Positions 1-7,327 of a DNA stretch of 12,675 nt are shown piece after piece. The stretch covers positions 1 through 12,675 of the forward strand of contig DAIDHU010000351.1 in the NCBI GenBank assembly GCA_027451915.1, in the 5' to 3' direction. Position 1 is the first letter of the stretch. The number at the start of each line of letters is the position of its first letter. Below the pieces are notes generated by a model. That model ran no database searches. It was given only the letters and a program-made list of their open reading frames with translations, and was not told the origin of the DNA. This DNA is from Thiomonas sp. (lineage in GTDB: Bacteria; Pseudomonadota; Gammaproteobacteria; Burkholderiales; Burkholderiaceae_C). Made by a program: the position numbers and the translations under genes.

Positions 1-4
1 GGGC

Positions 5-202
5 TCAGGCGAAGGGCATCATCTGGGCGATATGGCCCATGTTCGTGGCGTGCACTTCGGCACTGCCGCGCAGATGACGCTTGTTCTTGGTCGTCTTCTT
101 GGTCAGGATGTGACGCTTGAAGGCCTGGCCGCGCTTGACCGTGCCACCCGGCCGAACGCGAAAGCGCTTGGCGGCGCTTTTCTTGGTTTTCATCTTGGGC
201 AT
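5..202 (-). CDS. rpmI: 50S ribosomal protein L35
   Basis: A 65-residue, very basic protein that begins MPKMKTKKSAAKRFRV and contains KRHILTKKTTKNKRHLRG, the classic signature of bacterial ribosomal protein L35, a small structural protein of the large subunit. The reading frame stays open about 27 codons further upstream, but the ATG at 200-202 gives the normal family length and N-terminus and is preceded by GGAG seven bases away, so this start was chosen. It is the last complete gene of the thrS-infC-rpmI run. The next gene is expected to be rplT (L20), but only four bases remain in the window. A structured 166-base spacer separates it from infC and may carry its translational control. Identification is very secure. 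Confidence 0.97.
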   Translation of the reverse strand: MPKMKTKKSAAKRFRVRPGGTVKRGQAFKRHILTKKTTKNKRHLRGSAEVHATNMGHIAQMMPFA

Positions 203-229
203 GGACTGCTCCGTTGGAATGAACATGAT

Positions 230-304
230 CACAGGCGCCCGCGCCATGCGGAACTTGAGCCTGTGCGCACTTGGAATCGACAACGGCCCGGATCAACCGG
301 GCCG
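230..304 (-). promoter_or_regulatory. two stem-loops in the infC-rpmI spacer (possible L20 operator)
   Basis: Two perfect inverted repeats lie in the untranslated spacer. One pairs 284-291 with 297-304 (8 bp around a 5-base loop); the other pairs 230-236 with 259-265 (7 bp around a longer loop). Neither is followed on the minus strand by a convincing T run, so they do not look like terminators. In Escherichia coli, L20 represses rpmI-rplT translation by binding RNA structure in the infC-rpmI region. A comparable role here is inferred only from position; no pseudoknot has been demonstrated. Confidence 0.4.
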
Positions 305-368
305 CCGCCGGGGCCCGCAGCCAGGACTTGCGCCCTGCCCGCGGATGGGGTGTGCTGGCGTCGCGCGA

Positions 369-914
369 CTACTTCTTCTTGCGCGGTGCCAGCACCATGA
401 TCATCTGCCGTCCCTCCAGGCGCGGCATCTGCTCGACCTGGGCATGCGCCTCGAGGTCGTCGCGCACCCGCTCGAGCAGGCGCATGCCGATTTCCTGGTG
501 GGTGATCTCGCGGCCGCGAAAACGCAACGAGATCTTGGCCTTGTCACCGTCGTCCAGGAAACGTTTCAGATTGCGCAACTTGATCTGATAGTCGCCCTCG
601 TCGGTGGCCGGCCGGAACTTGACCTCCTTGATCTGGATCTGCTTCTGCTTGAGCTTTGCCTCGTGGGAGCGCTTCTGCTCCTGGTACTTGAACTTGCCGT
701 AGTCCATCAGCCGGCATACCGGCGGCGTGGCAGTGGCGGCAATTTCCACCAGGTCGACCCCGCGTTCCTCGGCCAGGCGCAAGGCCTCTCCGATGGACAC
801 GATCCCCAGCGCCTCGTTTTCCTCGCCGCTCAGGCGGACTTCGGGCACGTTGATCTCACGGTTCAGGCGATGGGCCCTTTTCTCCGGGGCGTTGCGGCTC
901 TGTAGCGTAGCGAT
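369..914 (-). CDS. infC: translation initiation factor IF-3, with a non-canonical AUC start
   Basis: IF3 binds the 30S subunit, blocks premature 50S joining and discriminates against non-AUG start codons. The protein has the N-domain (REINVPEVRLSGEENEALGI, then RLMDYGKFKYQEQK), the basic linker rich in K, Q and R, and the C-domain (IKEVKFRPATDEGDYQ through EGRQMIMVLAPRKKK). The first ATG/GTG-type codon (GTG at 846-848) would remove the conserved N-terminal segment. Reading upstream in frame gives IATLQSRNAPEKRAHRLNRE, homologous to the usual IF3 N-terminus, starting at ATC (912-914). The TGA at 918-920 blocks any longer frame. GAAAGG (922-927) sits seven bases upstream of that ATC. The resulting 181 residues match family length. 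E. coli infC uses AUU for IF3 autoregulation, so AUC probably serves the same purpose. It lies 59 bases after thrS and was probably co-transcribed with it. Confidence 0.93.
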   Translation of the reverse strand: MATLQSRNAPEKRAHRLNREINVPEVRLSGEENEALGIVSIGEALRLAEERGVDLVEIAATATPPVCRLMDYGKFKYQEQKRSHEAKLKQKQIQIKEVKFRPATDEGDYQIKLRNLKRFLDDGDKAKISLRFRGREITHQEIGMRLLERVRDDLEAHAQVEQMPRLEGRQMIMVLAPRKKK

Positions 915-927
915 GGTTCAGCCTTTC
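915..927 (-). promoter_or_regulatory. ribosome binding site that fixes the infC AUC start
   Basis: On the minus strand GAAAGG (922-927) is followed by the seven-base spacer CTGAACC and then ATC (912-914). No comparable purine-rich site was noted at a suitable distance before the internal GTG at 846-848. An in-frame TGA at 918-920 excludes any longer frame. The site therefore supports initiation at AUC. Confidence 0.75.
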
Positions 928-973
928 AATGATTTCGTGGAATGGGACGGCAGGCCGAGGCCCGGGCCGGGCT

Positions 974-2896
974 TCAGCCGCCCTGCACCGCCCCGAGCTC
1001 CGCGCGAAGGCGCTGCTCGAATGCGGACAGGCTCAGAACCCCCAGATCCTGGTTGCCGCGCGCGCGCACCGCAACCGACTCACTGGCACGTTCCTTGTCC
1101 CCGACCACGAGTAGGTAGGGAATCTTTTGCAATGAATGTTCCCGGATTTTATAACCGATCTTATCGCTGCGCAAATCAGACTCGACTCTAAGGCCTTGTT
1201 TTTGCAGTCTTTGCGCCACTTGCGCCGCGTAGCCGGCGGAATCGTCGGTGATGCTCATCACCACGGCCTGCACGGGCGCGAGCCACAGCGGCATGGCGCC
1301 GGCATGGTGCTCGATGAGCACGCCGATGAAACGCTCCATGGAGCCGACGATGGCGCGGTGCAGCATGACGGGGCGGCGGCGCGTGGACTGTTCGTCCACG
1401 TAGCTGGCGTCCAGGCGCTCGGGCATCATGAAGTCCACCTGCATGGTGCCCACCTGCCAGGCGCGGCCGATGGAGTCCTTCATGTGGTACTCGATCTTCG
1501 GGCCGTAGAAGGCGCCCTCGCCGGGCAGCTCGGTCCAGCTGTCCACTCCGCTGCCGCGCAGCGCGTCGCGCAGGGCCTGCTCGGCCTTGTCCCACACCTC
1601 GTCGCTGCCGATGCGCTTGTCCGGGCGCAGGGCGATCTTCAGCGCGATGTCGGTGAAACCGAAGTCCGCATAGGTTTTCATGGCCTGGCCGTGGAAGGCC
1701 GCCACTTCGGACTCGATCTGCTGCTCGGTGCAGAAAATGTGTCCGTCGTCCTGGGTGAAGCCGCGCACGCGCAGCAGCCCGTGCAGCGCGCCGGAGGGCT
1801 CGTTGCGGTGGCAGCCGCCGAACTCGCCGTAGCGCAGCGGCAGGTCGCGGTAGCTGCGCAGGCCGGCGTTGAAAATCTGCACATGGCCCGGGCAATTCAT
1901 CGGCTTGAGCGCGTACTGGCGCTTCTCCGACTCGGTGAAGAACATGTTCTCCGCGTAGTTGTCCCAGTGGCCCGAACGCTTCCACAGGCTCACGTCCAGC
2001 ACCTGGGGGCCGCGCACCTCCTGGTAGCCGCTGTCGCGGTACACGCGGCGCATGTACTGTTCCACCGCCTGCCAGATCTGCCAGCCCTTGGGGTGCCAGA
2101 AGGCCAGGCCCGGGGCCTCGTCCTGGAAATGGAACAGATCGAGCTCGCGTCCCAGGCGGCGGTGGTCGCGCTTCTCGGCCTCTTCCAGGCGATGCAGGTA
2201 GGCGGCCTGATCTTCCTTGCGCGCCCAGGCGGTGCCGTAGATGCGCTGCAACTGCTCGTTGCGGTGGTCGCCGCGCCAGTAGGCTCCCGCCACCTTCATC
2301 AGCTTGAACACCTGCAGCCGGCCCGTGGAGGGCACGTGGGGGCCGCGGCACAGGTCGGTGAAGGAACCCTCGGTGTACAGCGACACATCCTCGCCGGCGG
2401 GGATGTCGCGGATGATCTCGGCCTTGTAGCGCTCGCCCTGCGCCTCGAACAAGGCCACGGCCTCGTCACGGGGCACCACCCGGCGCTGCACCGATTCGTC
2501 TCGCGCGGCGATCTGCGCCATGCGCTGCTCGATGGCGGCCAGGTCCTCGGGCGTGAAGGGTCGCTTGTAGGCGAAGTCGTAGTAGAAGCCGTCCTCGATC
2601 ACCGGGCCGATGGTCACCTGCGCGTCGGGAAACAGTTCCTTGACCGCGTAGGCCAGCAGGTGGGCGGTCGAGTGGCGCAGGATGTCCAGGCCCTCGGGGT
2701 CCTTGGCCGTGATGATGCTCACGCGCGCGTCCTGCCCGTCCTGCAGGCGATGGCTCAGGTCGACCAGGCGGTCGTCGACCTTCGCGGCCAGCGCGGCCTT
2801 GGCCAGGCCGGGGCCGATGCTGGCGGCCACCTCGGCCAGGCTCAGGGGGTGGTCGTAACTGCGGCGCGATCCGTCGGGAAGCGTGATATGGGGCAT
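974..2896 (-). CDS. thrS: threonyl-tRNA synthetase
   Basis: A class II synthetase that charges tRNA-Thr in the cytoplasm, 640 residues, full family length. The order is as expected: a TGS domain (about 1-62, beginning MPHITLPDGS); an editing domain with the HxxxH motif HSTAH (H75, H79) and DLCRGPH (C183, H187), which hydrolyses Ser-tRNA-Thr; a catalytic core with zinc ligands C335 (MNCPGH), H386 (DDGHIF) and H513 (MLHRAI), motif 2 around RNEPSGALHG and motif 3 around VGSMERFIGVLIEH; and an anticodon-binding domain from about 540. No key residue is missing. The ATG gives the typical N-terminus, but no good Shine-Dalgarno sequence lies just before it. A terminator-like hairpin ends about 18 bases upstream of it. 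It heads the thrS-infC-rpmI group. Confidence 0.98.
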   Translation of the reverse strand: MPHITLPDGSRRSYDHPLSLAEVAASIGPGLAKAALAAKVDDRLVDLSHRLQDGQDARVSIITAKDPEGLDILRHSTAHLLAYAVKELFPDAQVTIGPVIEDGFYYDFAYKRPFTPEDLAAIEQRMAQIAARDESVQRRVVPRDEAVALFEAQGERYKAEIIRDIPAGEDVSLYTEGSFTDLCRGPHVPSTGRLQVFKLMKVAGAYWRGDHRNEQLQRIYGTAWARKEDQAAYLHRLEEAEKRDHRRLGRELDLFHFQDEAPGLAFWHPKGWQIWQAVEQYMRRVYRDSGYQEVRGPQVLDVSLWKRSGHWDNYAENMFFTESEKRQYALKPMNCPGHVQIFNAGLRSYRDLPLRYGEFGGCHRNEPSGALHGLLRVRGFTQDDGHIFCTEQQIESEVAAFHGQAMKTYADFGFTDIALKIALRPDKRIGSDEVWDKAEQALRDALRGSGVDSWTELPGEGAFYGPKIEYHMKDSIGRAWQVGTMQVDFMMPERLDASYVDEQSTRRRPVMLHRAIVGSMERFIGVLIEHHAGAMPLWLAPVQAVVMSITDDSAGYAAQVAQRLQKQGLRVESDLRSDKIGYKIREHSLQKIPYLLVVGDKERASESVAVRARGNQDLGVLSLSAFEQRLRAELGAVQGG

Positions 2897-2914
2897 GGTG
2901 CGCTGGAAGCGGGC

Positions 2915-2942
2915 AACAAAAAAGTGCGGGCAAGCCGCACTT
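2915..2942 (-). terminator. intrinsic terminator or attenuator just upstream of thrS
   Basis: On the minus strand AAGTGCGG, a five-base loop and CCGCACTT form a perfect 8-bp stem (2935-2942 with 2922-2929) that runs into six consecutive T (2923-2918, two inside the stem), then G and TT. This is the form of a rho-independent terminator. It could end the tRNA-Val transcript. However, the T run stops only about 20 bases before the thrS ATG, leaving no room for a thrS promoter downstream. Transcripts reaching thrS must therefore pass through it, which suggests attenuation. That role is inferred. Confidence 0.65.
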
Positions 2943-3094
2943 CTGTCCTTGCAACGCGTCGGGATCTCCGCGCGCGACGGTCCGCACAGCCTGGTCGGGA
3001 GTTCAGGGCTCGCGACGAGTTCGCTCGGGCAGCGGCAAACGTGGCAGGGCTTTCATGGGCGCGGGGCCGGCAGGGCGTGCCGGCACTGGAATCC

Positions 3095-3171
<77 letters not shown>

Positions 3172-3182
3172 GGAAACCCGTA

Positions 3183-3213
3183 ATACTAGCACGACACCCC
3201 GGCTCCCAGGCAA
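3183..3213 (-). promoter_or_regulatory. possible sigma-70 promoter of tRNA-Val
   Basis: On the minus strand TAGTAT (3183-3188) is a good -10 match, eleven bases before the mature tRNA 5' end. TTGCCT (3208-3213) could be the -35 box, but the 19-base spacing is long. The short distance to the tRNA and the GGG between them would suit a stable-RNA promoter. The call is by eye only. Confidence 0.45.
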
Positions 3214-3273
3214 GTACGCGGGCCTGCCGCGCGCCCTTCGAGCCCGGGGCCGGGCCGCCGGCGCGAGCCCCCT

Positions 3274-5487
3274 TCAGCGCCTGCGCGCCAGGCGCACGCC
3301 CCGCACCTCGCGCAGCTGCGCCAGCGCGGACGACAGCGCCTCCAGGCCCGGCAGCTCGACGGTGAACAGCATGTGGGCGGTGTCCCCGCGGCTCTGGGTG
3401 CGCACGCCGATGACATTGAGCTTTTGCTTGGAGAACACCTCGGAGATGTCGCGCAGAAGGCCGTGGCGGTCGGCGGCCTCGACCATCAGGTCGACCGCGT
3501 AAACCCCGGAGTCACGGGCGCCCCAGGTCACCGGGATCACGCGCTCGGGGTGGCGTTGCCGCAGGTTCCGCGCATTGCTGCAATCGGCGCGGTGCACCGA
3601 CACGCCTCGCCCGCGCGTGACAAAGCCGCAGATGGCATCGGGCGGCGCCGGCTTGCAGCAGCCGGCCAGCTGGGTCAGCAAGGCGTCGACCCCCACCACC
3701 AGCACGCCGCCGGGCTGGGCCTTGGCCGTGCGCAGTTCGAGTTCCTCGCCGCCGGACTCGGTGCCCTCGCCACCGCGCAGGAAGGTCTCGACCTGGCGCA
3801 AAGGCAGGTTCTCGCTGCCCACGCGCTCGAACAGATGCTCGGGCGAGCGCAGGCCCAGGCCGCTGGCGAGTTCGTGCAGGCTCATGCCGCTGCGCCCCTC
3901 GCGCTGCAGGAGTCTTTCCACCTGGGCGCGGCCGTTGGCGGTGGTCTGCTCCAGTTCCTGGGCATTGAACCAGGCGCGCACCTTGGCGCGCGCCCGCGCC
4001 GAGCGCAGGAAACCGAGCTCCGGGTTCAGCCAGTCGCGCGAGGGCCCGCCCTGCTTGGCGGCGACGATTTCCACCGTCTGGCCGCTGCGCAGGGGCGTGT
4101 TCAGCGGCAGCAGTGCGCCGTCCACGCGCGCGCCGCGGCAGCGGTGCCCCAGGTCGGTGTGGACGGCATAGGCGAAATCCACCGCGGTGCTGCCGCTCTC
4201 CAGTTCGAGAATCCGCGCCTGGGGCGTGAGCACGTAGACCCGGTCATCGAAGGGATTGGCCGCGGCGGGAGCCGCCTGGGCGCCGCCGGCCTCGCCGGCG
4301 AGTTCGCCCCGCCACGCGAGCAGCTGGCGGGCCAGCGCCACCTTGGCGTCGAAGTCGGACGCGGCCACCACGCCCTTGTAGCCCTGCGCGCCCGCTTCCT
4401 TGTAGGCCCAGTGCGCGGCCACGCCCTGCTCCGCGTGCTCGTGCATGGCGTGGGTGCGGATCTGGACTTCCAGCGGAAGCTCGCGCGGCCCCCGCACCAC
4501 TGTGTGCAGCGACTGGTAGCCGTTGGCCTTGGGGCGTGCGATGTAGTCGTCGTACTCGGCCTCCAGCGGACTCCAGATCTCGTGCACCAGGCCCAGCGCG
4601 GCGTAGCACTGGTCCACGGTATCGACCACGATGCGCAGGGCCAGCAGGTCCATCACCTGGTCGAGCTCGAGGGACTTGCCCTGCATCTTGCGCCAGATGC
4701 TGTACGCGTGCTTGCGCCGCCCGCTGACCGAGGCCTCGATGCCCTGCGCCGCCAGCGCCTCGCGAACACGCGCGCCGGCCTGCGCGAGCAGCGCCTCGTG
4801 CTCGGCGCCGCGCCGGTGCATCCAGTCGGCGATGCGCGCGTATTCCCCGGGACGATCCAGACGGAAGGCCAGGTCCTCGATTTCCCACTTGATCTGCCAC
4901 AGGCCGAGGCGGTTGGCCAGCGGCGCCCAGATCTGCAGCGAGGTCTGCACGAAGTCCTCGGGCGCGCCCCTGCCGGCGAGGGTGAAATAGCGCAGGGACT
5001 GCAGCCTCGAGGCCAGGCGCAGCGGAATCACACGCAGGTCCTCCGACATGGCCAGCAGCAGGCGGCGCAACATCTCGCGATGGCGCGTGGAACTGTCGGC
5101 GGAGCCGCCCTGGCGGGCCAGCGTGAACACGCCCATGAGCTTGCGGCTTTCCAGCGCCAGGCGCGCGTTGTCGCGCCCGAAGACCTTCGACAACTGATCC
5201 TCGGGCTTGGACAACTGCGCGGCGGCCAGGCTCAGCCACGCCGCCGCGCGCGTGGCCTCGTCGGCGCCGATGGAGGCCAGGATGGCCTGCACGGCATCGG
5301 CATGCTGCAGCGCCGGCTCGCCGCTGTCGAGCAGGACGTCGGCCAGCAGCGCGGCGCTGAACGCGCGGGCGCGCTGGGGCAGGGTCTGGGCGGGCGTGCG
5401 CGGATCGGCGTCGGGATCGCCCTCGGAGCCGGACGGCGCTTGTTGCCGGGCGCCGTGCGCCGTGGCTGGCTTCGCGGGCTGGTTCAT
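3274..5487 (-). CDS. relA: RelA-type (p)ppGpp synthetase
   Basis: A long RelA/SpoT homologue (737 residues from the chosen start) that makes pppGpp from ATP and GTP or GDP when uncharged tRNA stalls ribosomes. Residue numbers here count from a possible TTG four codons further upstream. Order: a degenerate hydrolase domain (about 45-200); synthetase (about 250-360; GRRKHAYSIWRKMQGKS, then EYDD at 315-318, the acidic EXDD motif of monofunctional RelA in place of the RXKD of bifunctional enzymes); TGS (about 418-480); a region with conserved cysteines (AGCCKP, C624, C640); and a C-terminal ACT domain (from about 665). Where an active hydrolase has an HD pair there is WLSLAAA, so hydrolysis is probably lost. 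ATG at 5485-5487 is preceded by AAGG at close range and is preferred over TTG at 5497-5499. It starts 16 bases after the hydrolase stop codon, so the two are probably one transcript. Confidence 0.95.
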   Translation of the reverse strand: MNQPAKPATAHGARQQAPSGSEGDPDADPRTPAQTLPQRARAFSAALLADVLLDSGEPALQHADAVQAILASIGADEATRAAAWLSLAAAQLSKPEDQLSKVFGRDNARLALESRKLMGVFTLARQGGSADSSTRHREMLRRLLLAMSEDLRVIPLRLASRLQSLRYFTLAGRGAPEDFVQTSLQIWAPLANRLGLWQIKWEIEDLAFRLDRPGEYARIADWMHRRGAEHEALLAQAGARVREALAAQGIEASVSGRRKHAYSIWRKMQGKSLELDQVMDLLALRIVVDTVDQCYAALGLVHEIWSPLEAEYDDYIARPKANGYQSLHTVVRGPRELPLEVQIRTHAMHEHAEQGVAAHWAYKEAGAQGYKGVVAASDFDAKVALARQLLAWRGELAGEAGGAQAAPAAANPFDDRVYVLTPQARILELESGSTAVDFAYAVHTDLGHRCRGARVDGALLPLNTPLRSGQTVEIVAAKQGGPSRDWLNPELGFLRSARARAKVRAWFNAQELEQTTANGRAQVERLLQREGRSGMSLHELASGLGLRSPEHLFERVGSENLPLRQVETFLRGGEGTESGGEELELRTAKAQPGGVLVVGVDALLTQLAGCCKPAPPDAICGFVTRGRGVSVHRADCSNARNLRQRHPERVIPVTWGARDSGVYAVDLMVEAADRHGLLRDISEVFSKQKLNVIGVRTQSRGDTAHMLFTVELPGLEALSSALAQLREVRGVRLARRR

Positions 5488-5503
5488 CGCGCCTTGCAAG
5501 GGT

Positions 5504-6403
5504 TCAGGCCGCGGCCAGGTGGTCCAGCAGGAAGCGCTGCACGGGCTCGATCTGCTCCGGGCTCATCAGCGTGGGGGCATGGCCCACGCCGGGGATCTCG
5601 AGGCTGCGGGCCTGCGGCCCGCGCGCGCGCATGGCCTGCGTGGTGCCGGGGCTGAGAATGTCGGAGTGCTCGCCGCGCAACACCAGGGTCGGCGCCTTCA
5701 CGGCGTCGTACAGCGCCCACATGGCCTGTTCGCCCGCGGCCAGCTGGGCCGCGGCGTCCGGGGCGCCGAGTTGCGCGAAGGATTGCAGGATGCCCGGGTC
5801 GTAGTGCAGCAGCAGGCTGCCGTCGGACTGCTGCACCAGCATGGGGCGGCACAGTTCCAGCCAGTCGGCCCGGCTGTGCGGGCCGAAGCCCTCCGAGACC
5901 GACCACAGGTAATCGGCGGCTTCGTCCAGGCTGGCGAAGCGCATGCGACGGGCCAGGCCGCCGGCGATGCGACGCAGTCCCTGCTCGGCGATGGACGGGC
6001 CGATGTCGTTGAGCACCAGCGCCTGCAGGGGGCTGTCCTGCAGCCCGCCCAGCGCGATGCCGACGAGCCCGCCCATGGAAGTGCCCACCCAGCCCAGGCG
6101 CCGTGCGCGCAGGCGCGCGAGCAGGGTGACCATGTCCGAGGCGTACTGCGTCACCTGGTAGAGCTGGGGCGCCAGCCACTGCGAGCGCCCCCGCCCGGCG
6201 ACGTCGGGACACACCACGCGCAGGTGCCCGCTCAGCGCCGCGGCCAGGCGATCGAAATCCCGCCCCTGGCGCGACAGCCCGTGCACGCAGACCACGACGT
6301 CGGGGTGCTCCGGCTCGCCCCATTCCCAGTAGGCCATGCGGTGCAGACCTCCGGGATGCAGGCAGGAGACGAATTCGAGTCGGGGTTGGCGGGCTTCGGT
6401 CAT
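5504..6403 (-). CDS. alpha/beta-fold hydrolase of unknown substrate
   Basis: A 299-residue alpha/beta hydrolase with no signal peptide or membrane segment, so it is probably cytoplasmic. Visible landmarks are the oxyanion-hole CVHG (39-42), PDVAGRGRS (66-74), the nucleophile elbow GTSMGG with Ser109, the acid Asp248 in GEHSDIL, and the base His275 in GVGHAP. The catalytic triad is intact. Between about 140 and 230 is a helical cap that would set specificity. The substrate cannot be named from sequence; an esterase, a lipase-like enzyme or a C-C bond hydrolase are all possible. Its stop codon is 16 bases before relA, suggesting co-transcription, and it is divergent from thyA. No strong Shine-Dalgarno precedes the ATG, so a slightly different start is possible. 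Confidence 0.88.
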   Translation of the reverse strand: MTEARQPRLEFVSCLHPGGLHRMAYWEWGEPEHPDVVVCVHGLSRQGRDFDRLAAALSGHLRVVCPDVAGRGRSQWLAPQLYQVTQYASDMVTLLARLRARRLGWVGTSMGGLVGIALGGLQDSPLQALVLNDIGPSIAEQGLRRIAGGLARRMRFASLDEAADYLWSVSEGFGPHSRADWLELCRPMLVQQSDGSLLLHYDPGILQSFAQLGAPDAAAQLAAGEQAMWALYDAVKAPTLVLRGEHSDILSPGTTQAMRARGPQARSLEIPGVGHAPTLMSPEQIEPVQRFLLDHLAAA

Positions 6404-6430
6404 GGCGAGCAGCTACGATGCATGAGACGC

Positions 6431-6459
6431 ATATTAGGCCCGCACACGGGCCTCCACGA
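6431..6459. promoter_or_regulatory. divergent hydrolase/thyA control region with an inverted repeat
   Basis: The 77 bases between the two divergent genes contain the perfect inverted repeat AGGCCCG-CACA-CGGGCCT (6436-6453). It directly abuts TAATAT on the minus strand (6431-6436), a plausible -10 box for the hydrolase. A -35 at 6454-6459 (TCGTGG) with 17-base spacing would be weak; in that model the repeat fills the spacer, as an operator might. No clear thyA promoter was found. Low-confidence reading by eye. Confidence 0.35.
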
Positions 6460-6480
6460 ATCGCCTCGAGATCCACGCTC

Positions 6481-7299
6481 ATGCTTCGCACTCCCTACGA
6501 AGACCTGTTGCGCATGGTGCTGCGCGACGGTGCCGACAAGCCCGACCGCACCGGCACCGGCACGCGCAGCCATTTCGGGGCCCAGCTGCGCTTCGATCTG
6601 CGCGAGGGATTCCCGCTGGTGACCACCAAGCGCGTGCATTTCAAGAGCATCGCCGTGGAATTGCTGTGGTTCCTGCGGGGCGAGAGCAATATCGCCTACC
6701 TACATGAACAGGGCGTGTCCATCTGGGACGAATGGGCCGACGCCCAAGGCGAGCTGGGTCCGGTGTATGGCGTGCAGTGGCGCTCGTGGCCTGCCGCCGA
6801 CGGCAGCCGCGTGGACCAGATCGCGCAATTGATCCAGGGCCTGCGGGAGCACCCGGATTCGCGCCGACACCTGGTCAGCGCGTGGAACGTGGGCGAGATC
6901 GCGCGCATGGCGCTGCCCCCCTGCCACGTCCTGTTCCAGTTCTACGTGGCCCCGGCGCGGCCGGGCGAGTCGCCGCGCCTGAGCTGCCAGCTGTACCAGC
7001 GCAGCGCCGACCTGTTCCTGGGCGTGCCCTTCAACATCGCCAGCTATGCCCTGCTCACCCACATGGTGGCCGATCAATGCGGCTTCGAGGTGGGCGAGTT
7101 CATCTGGACCGGGGGCGACTGCCACATCTATCACAACCATTTCGAGCAGGTGCGCCTGCAGCTGTCCCGCCCGCCCTTCGCGCCTCCGCGGCTGCGCCTG
7201 CGTCGGCGTCCGGCCAGCGTGTTCGACTATGCGCTCGAGGATTTCGAGCTCATCGACTACCAGCACCACCCGGCCATCAAGGCCGCCGTGGCCGTCTGA
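6481..7299 (+). CDS. thyA: thymidylate synthase
   Basis: Converts dUMP and 5,10-methylene-tetrahydrofolate to dTMP and dihydrofolate, the de novo source of thymine for DNA. The 272 residues closely match ThyA: PDRTGTGT with Arg23 in the phosphate loop, FPLVTTKR, ELLWFLRGESNIAYLHE, IWDEWAD, GPVYGVQWR, DSRRHLVSAWN with the Arg128/Arg129 pair, the nucleophile Cys148 in LPPCH, QLYQRSADLFLGVPFNIASY and the C-terminal HPAIKAAVAV. Relative to the E. coli protein there is a short insertion (about residues 158-165, PARPGESP). A frame extending back to 6418 is open, but the ATG at 6481 gives the standard N-terminus; its Shine-Dalgarno is weak. folA follows 28 bases later, a functional pairing because FolA recycles the dihydrofolate produced. 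Confidence 0.98.
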   Translation: MLRTPYEDLLRMVLRDGADKPDRTGTGTRSHFGAQLRFDLREGFPLVTTKRVHFKSIAVELLWFLRGESNIAYLHEQGVSIWDEWADAQGELGPVYGVQWRSWPAADGSRVDQIAQLIQGLREHPDSRRHLVSAWNVGEIARMALPPCHVLFQFYVAPARPGESPRLSCQLYQRSADLFLGVPFNIASYALLTHMVADQCGFEVGEFIWTGGDCHIYHNHFEQVRLQLSRPPFAPPRLRLRRRPASVFDYALEDFELIDYQHHPAIKAAVAV

Positions 7300-7327
7300 A
7301 CCTCCCGCGCATCCGCGAGGCCACTTC

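Noticed and set aside
284..304. Hairpin after infC as an intrinsic terminator
   Set aside because: The stem is strong, but the minus-strand sequence after it is TTGTCGATTC rather than a T run, and rpmI must be co-transcribed. It is kept only as a possible regulatory structure.
3242..3255. GCCCGG-GG-CCGGGC palindrome after relA as a terminator
   Set aside because: The two-base loop is too short and no T run follows on the minus strand. Such palindromes are common in GC-rich DNA.
3373..5655. 760-codon open frame on the plus strand
   Set aside because: It is antisense to relA and the end of the hydrolase, with no recognisable domain and biased composition. It is a shadow of relA codon usage.
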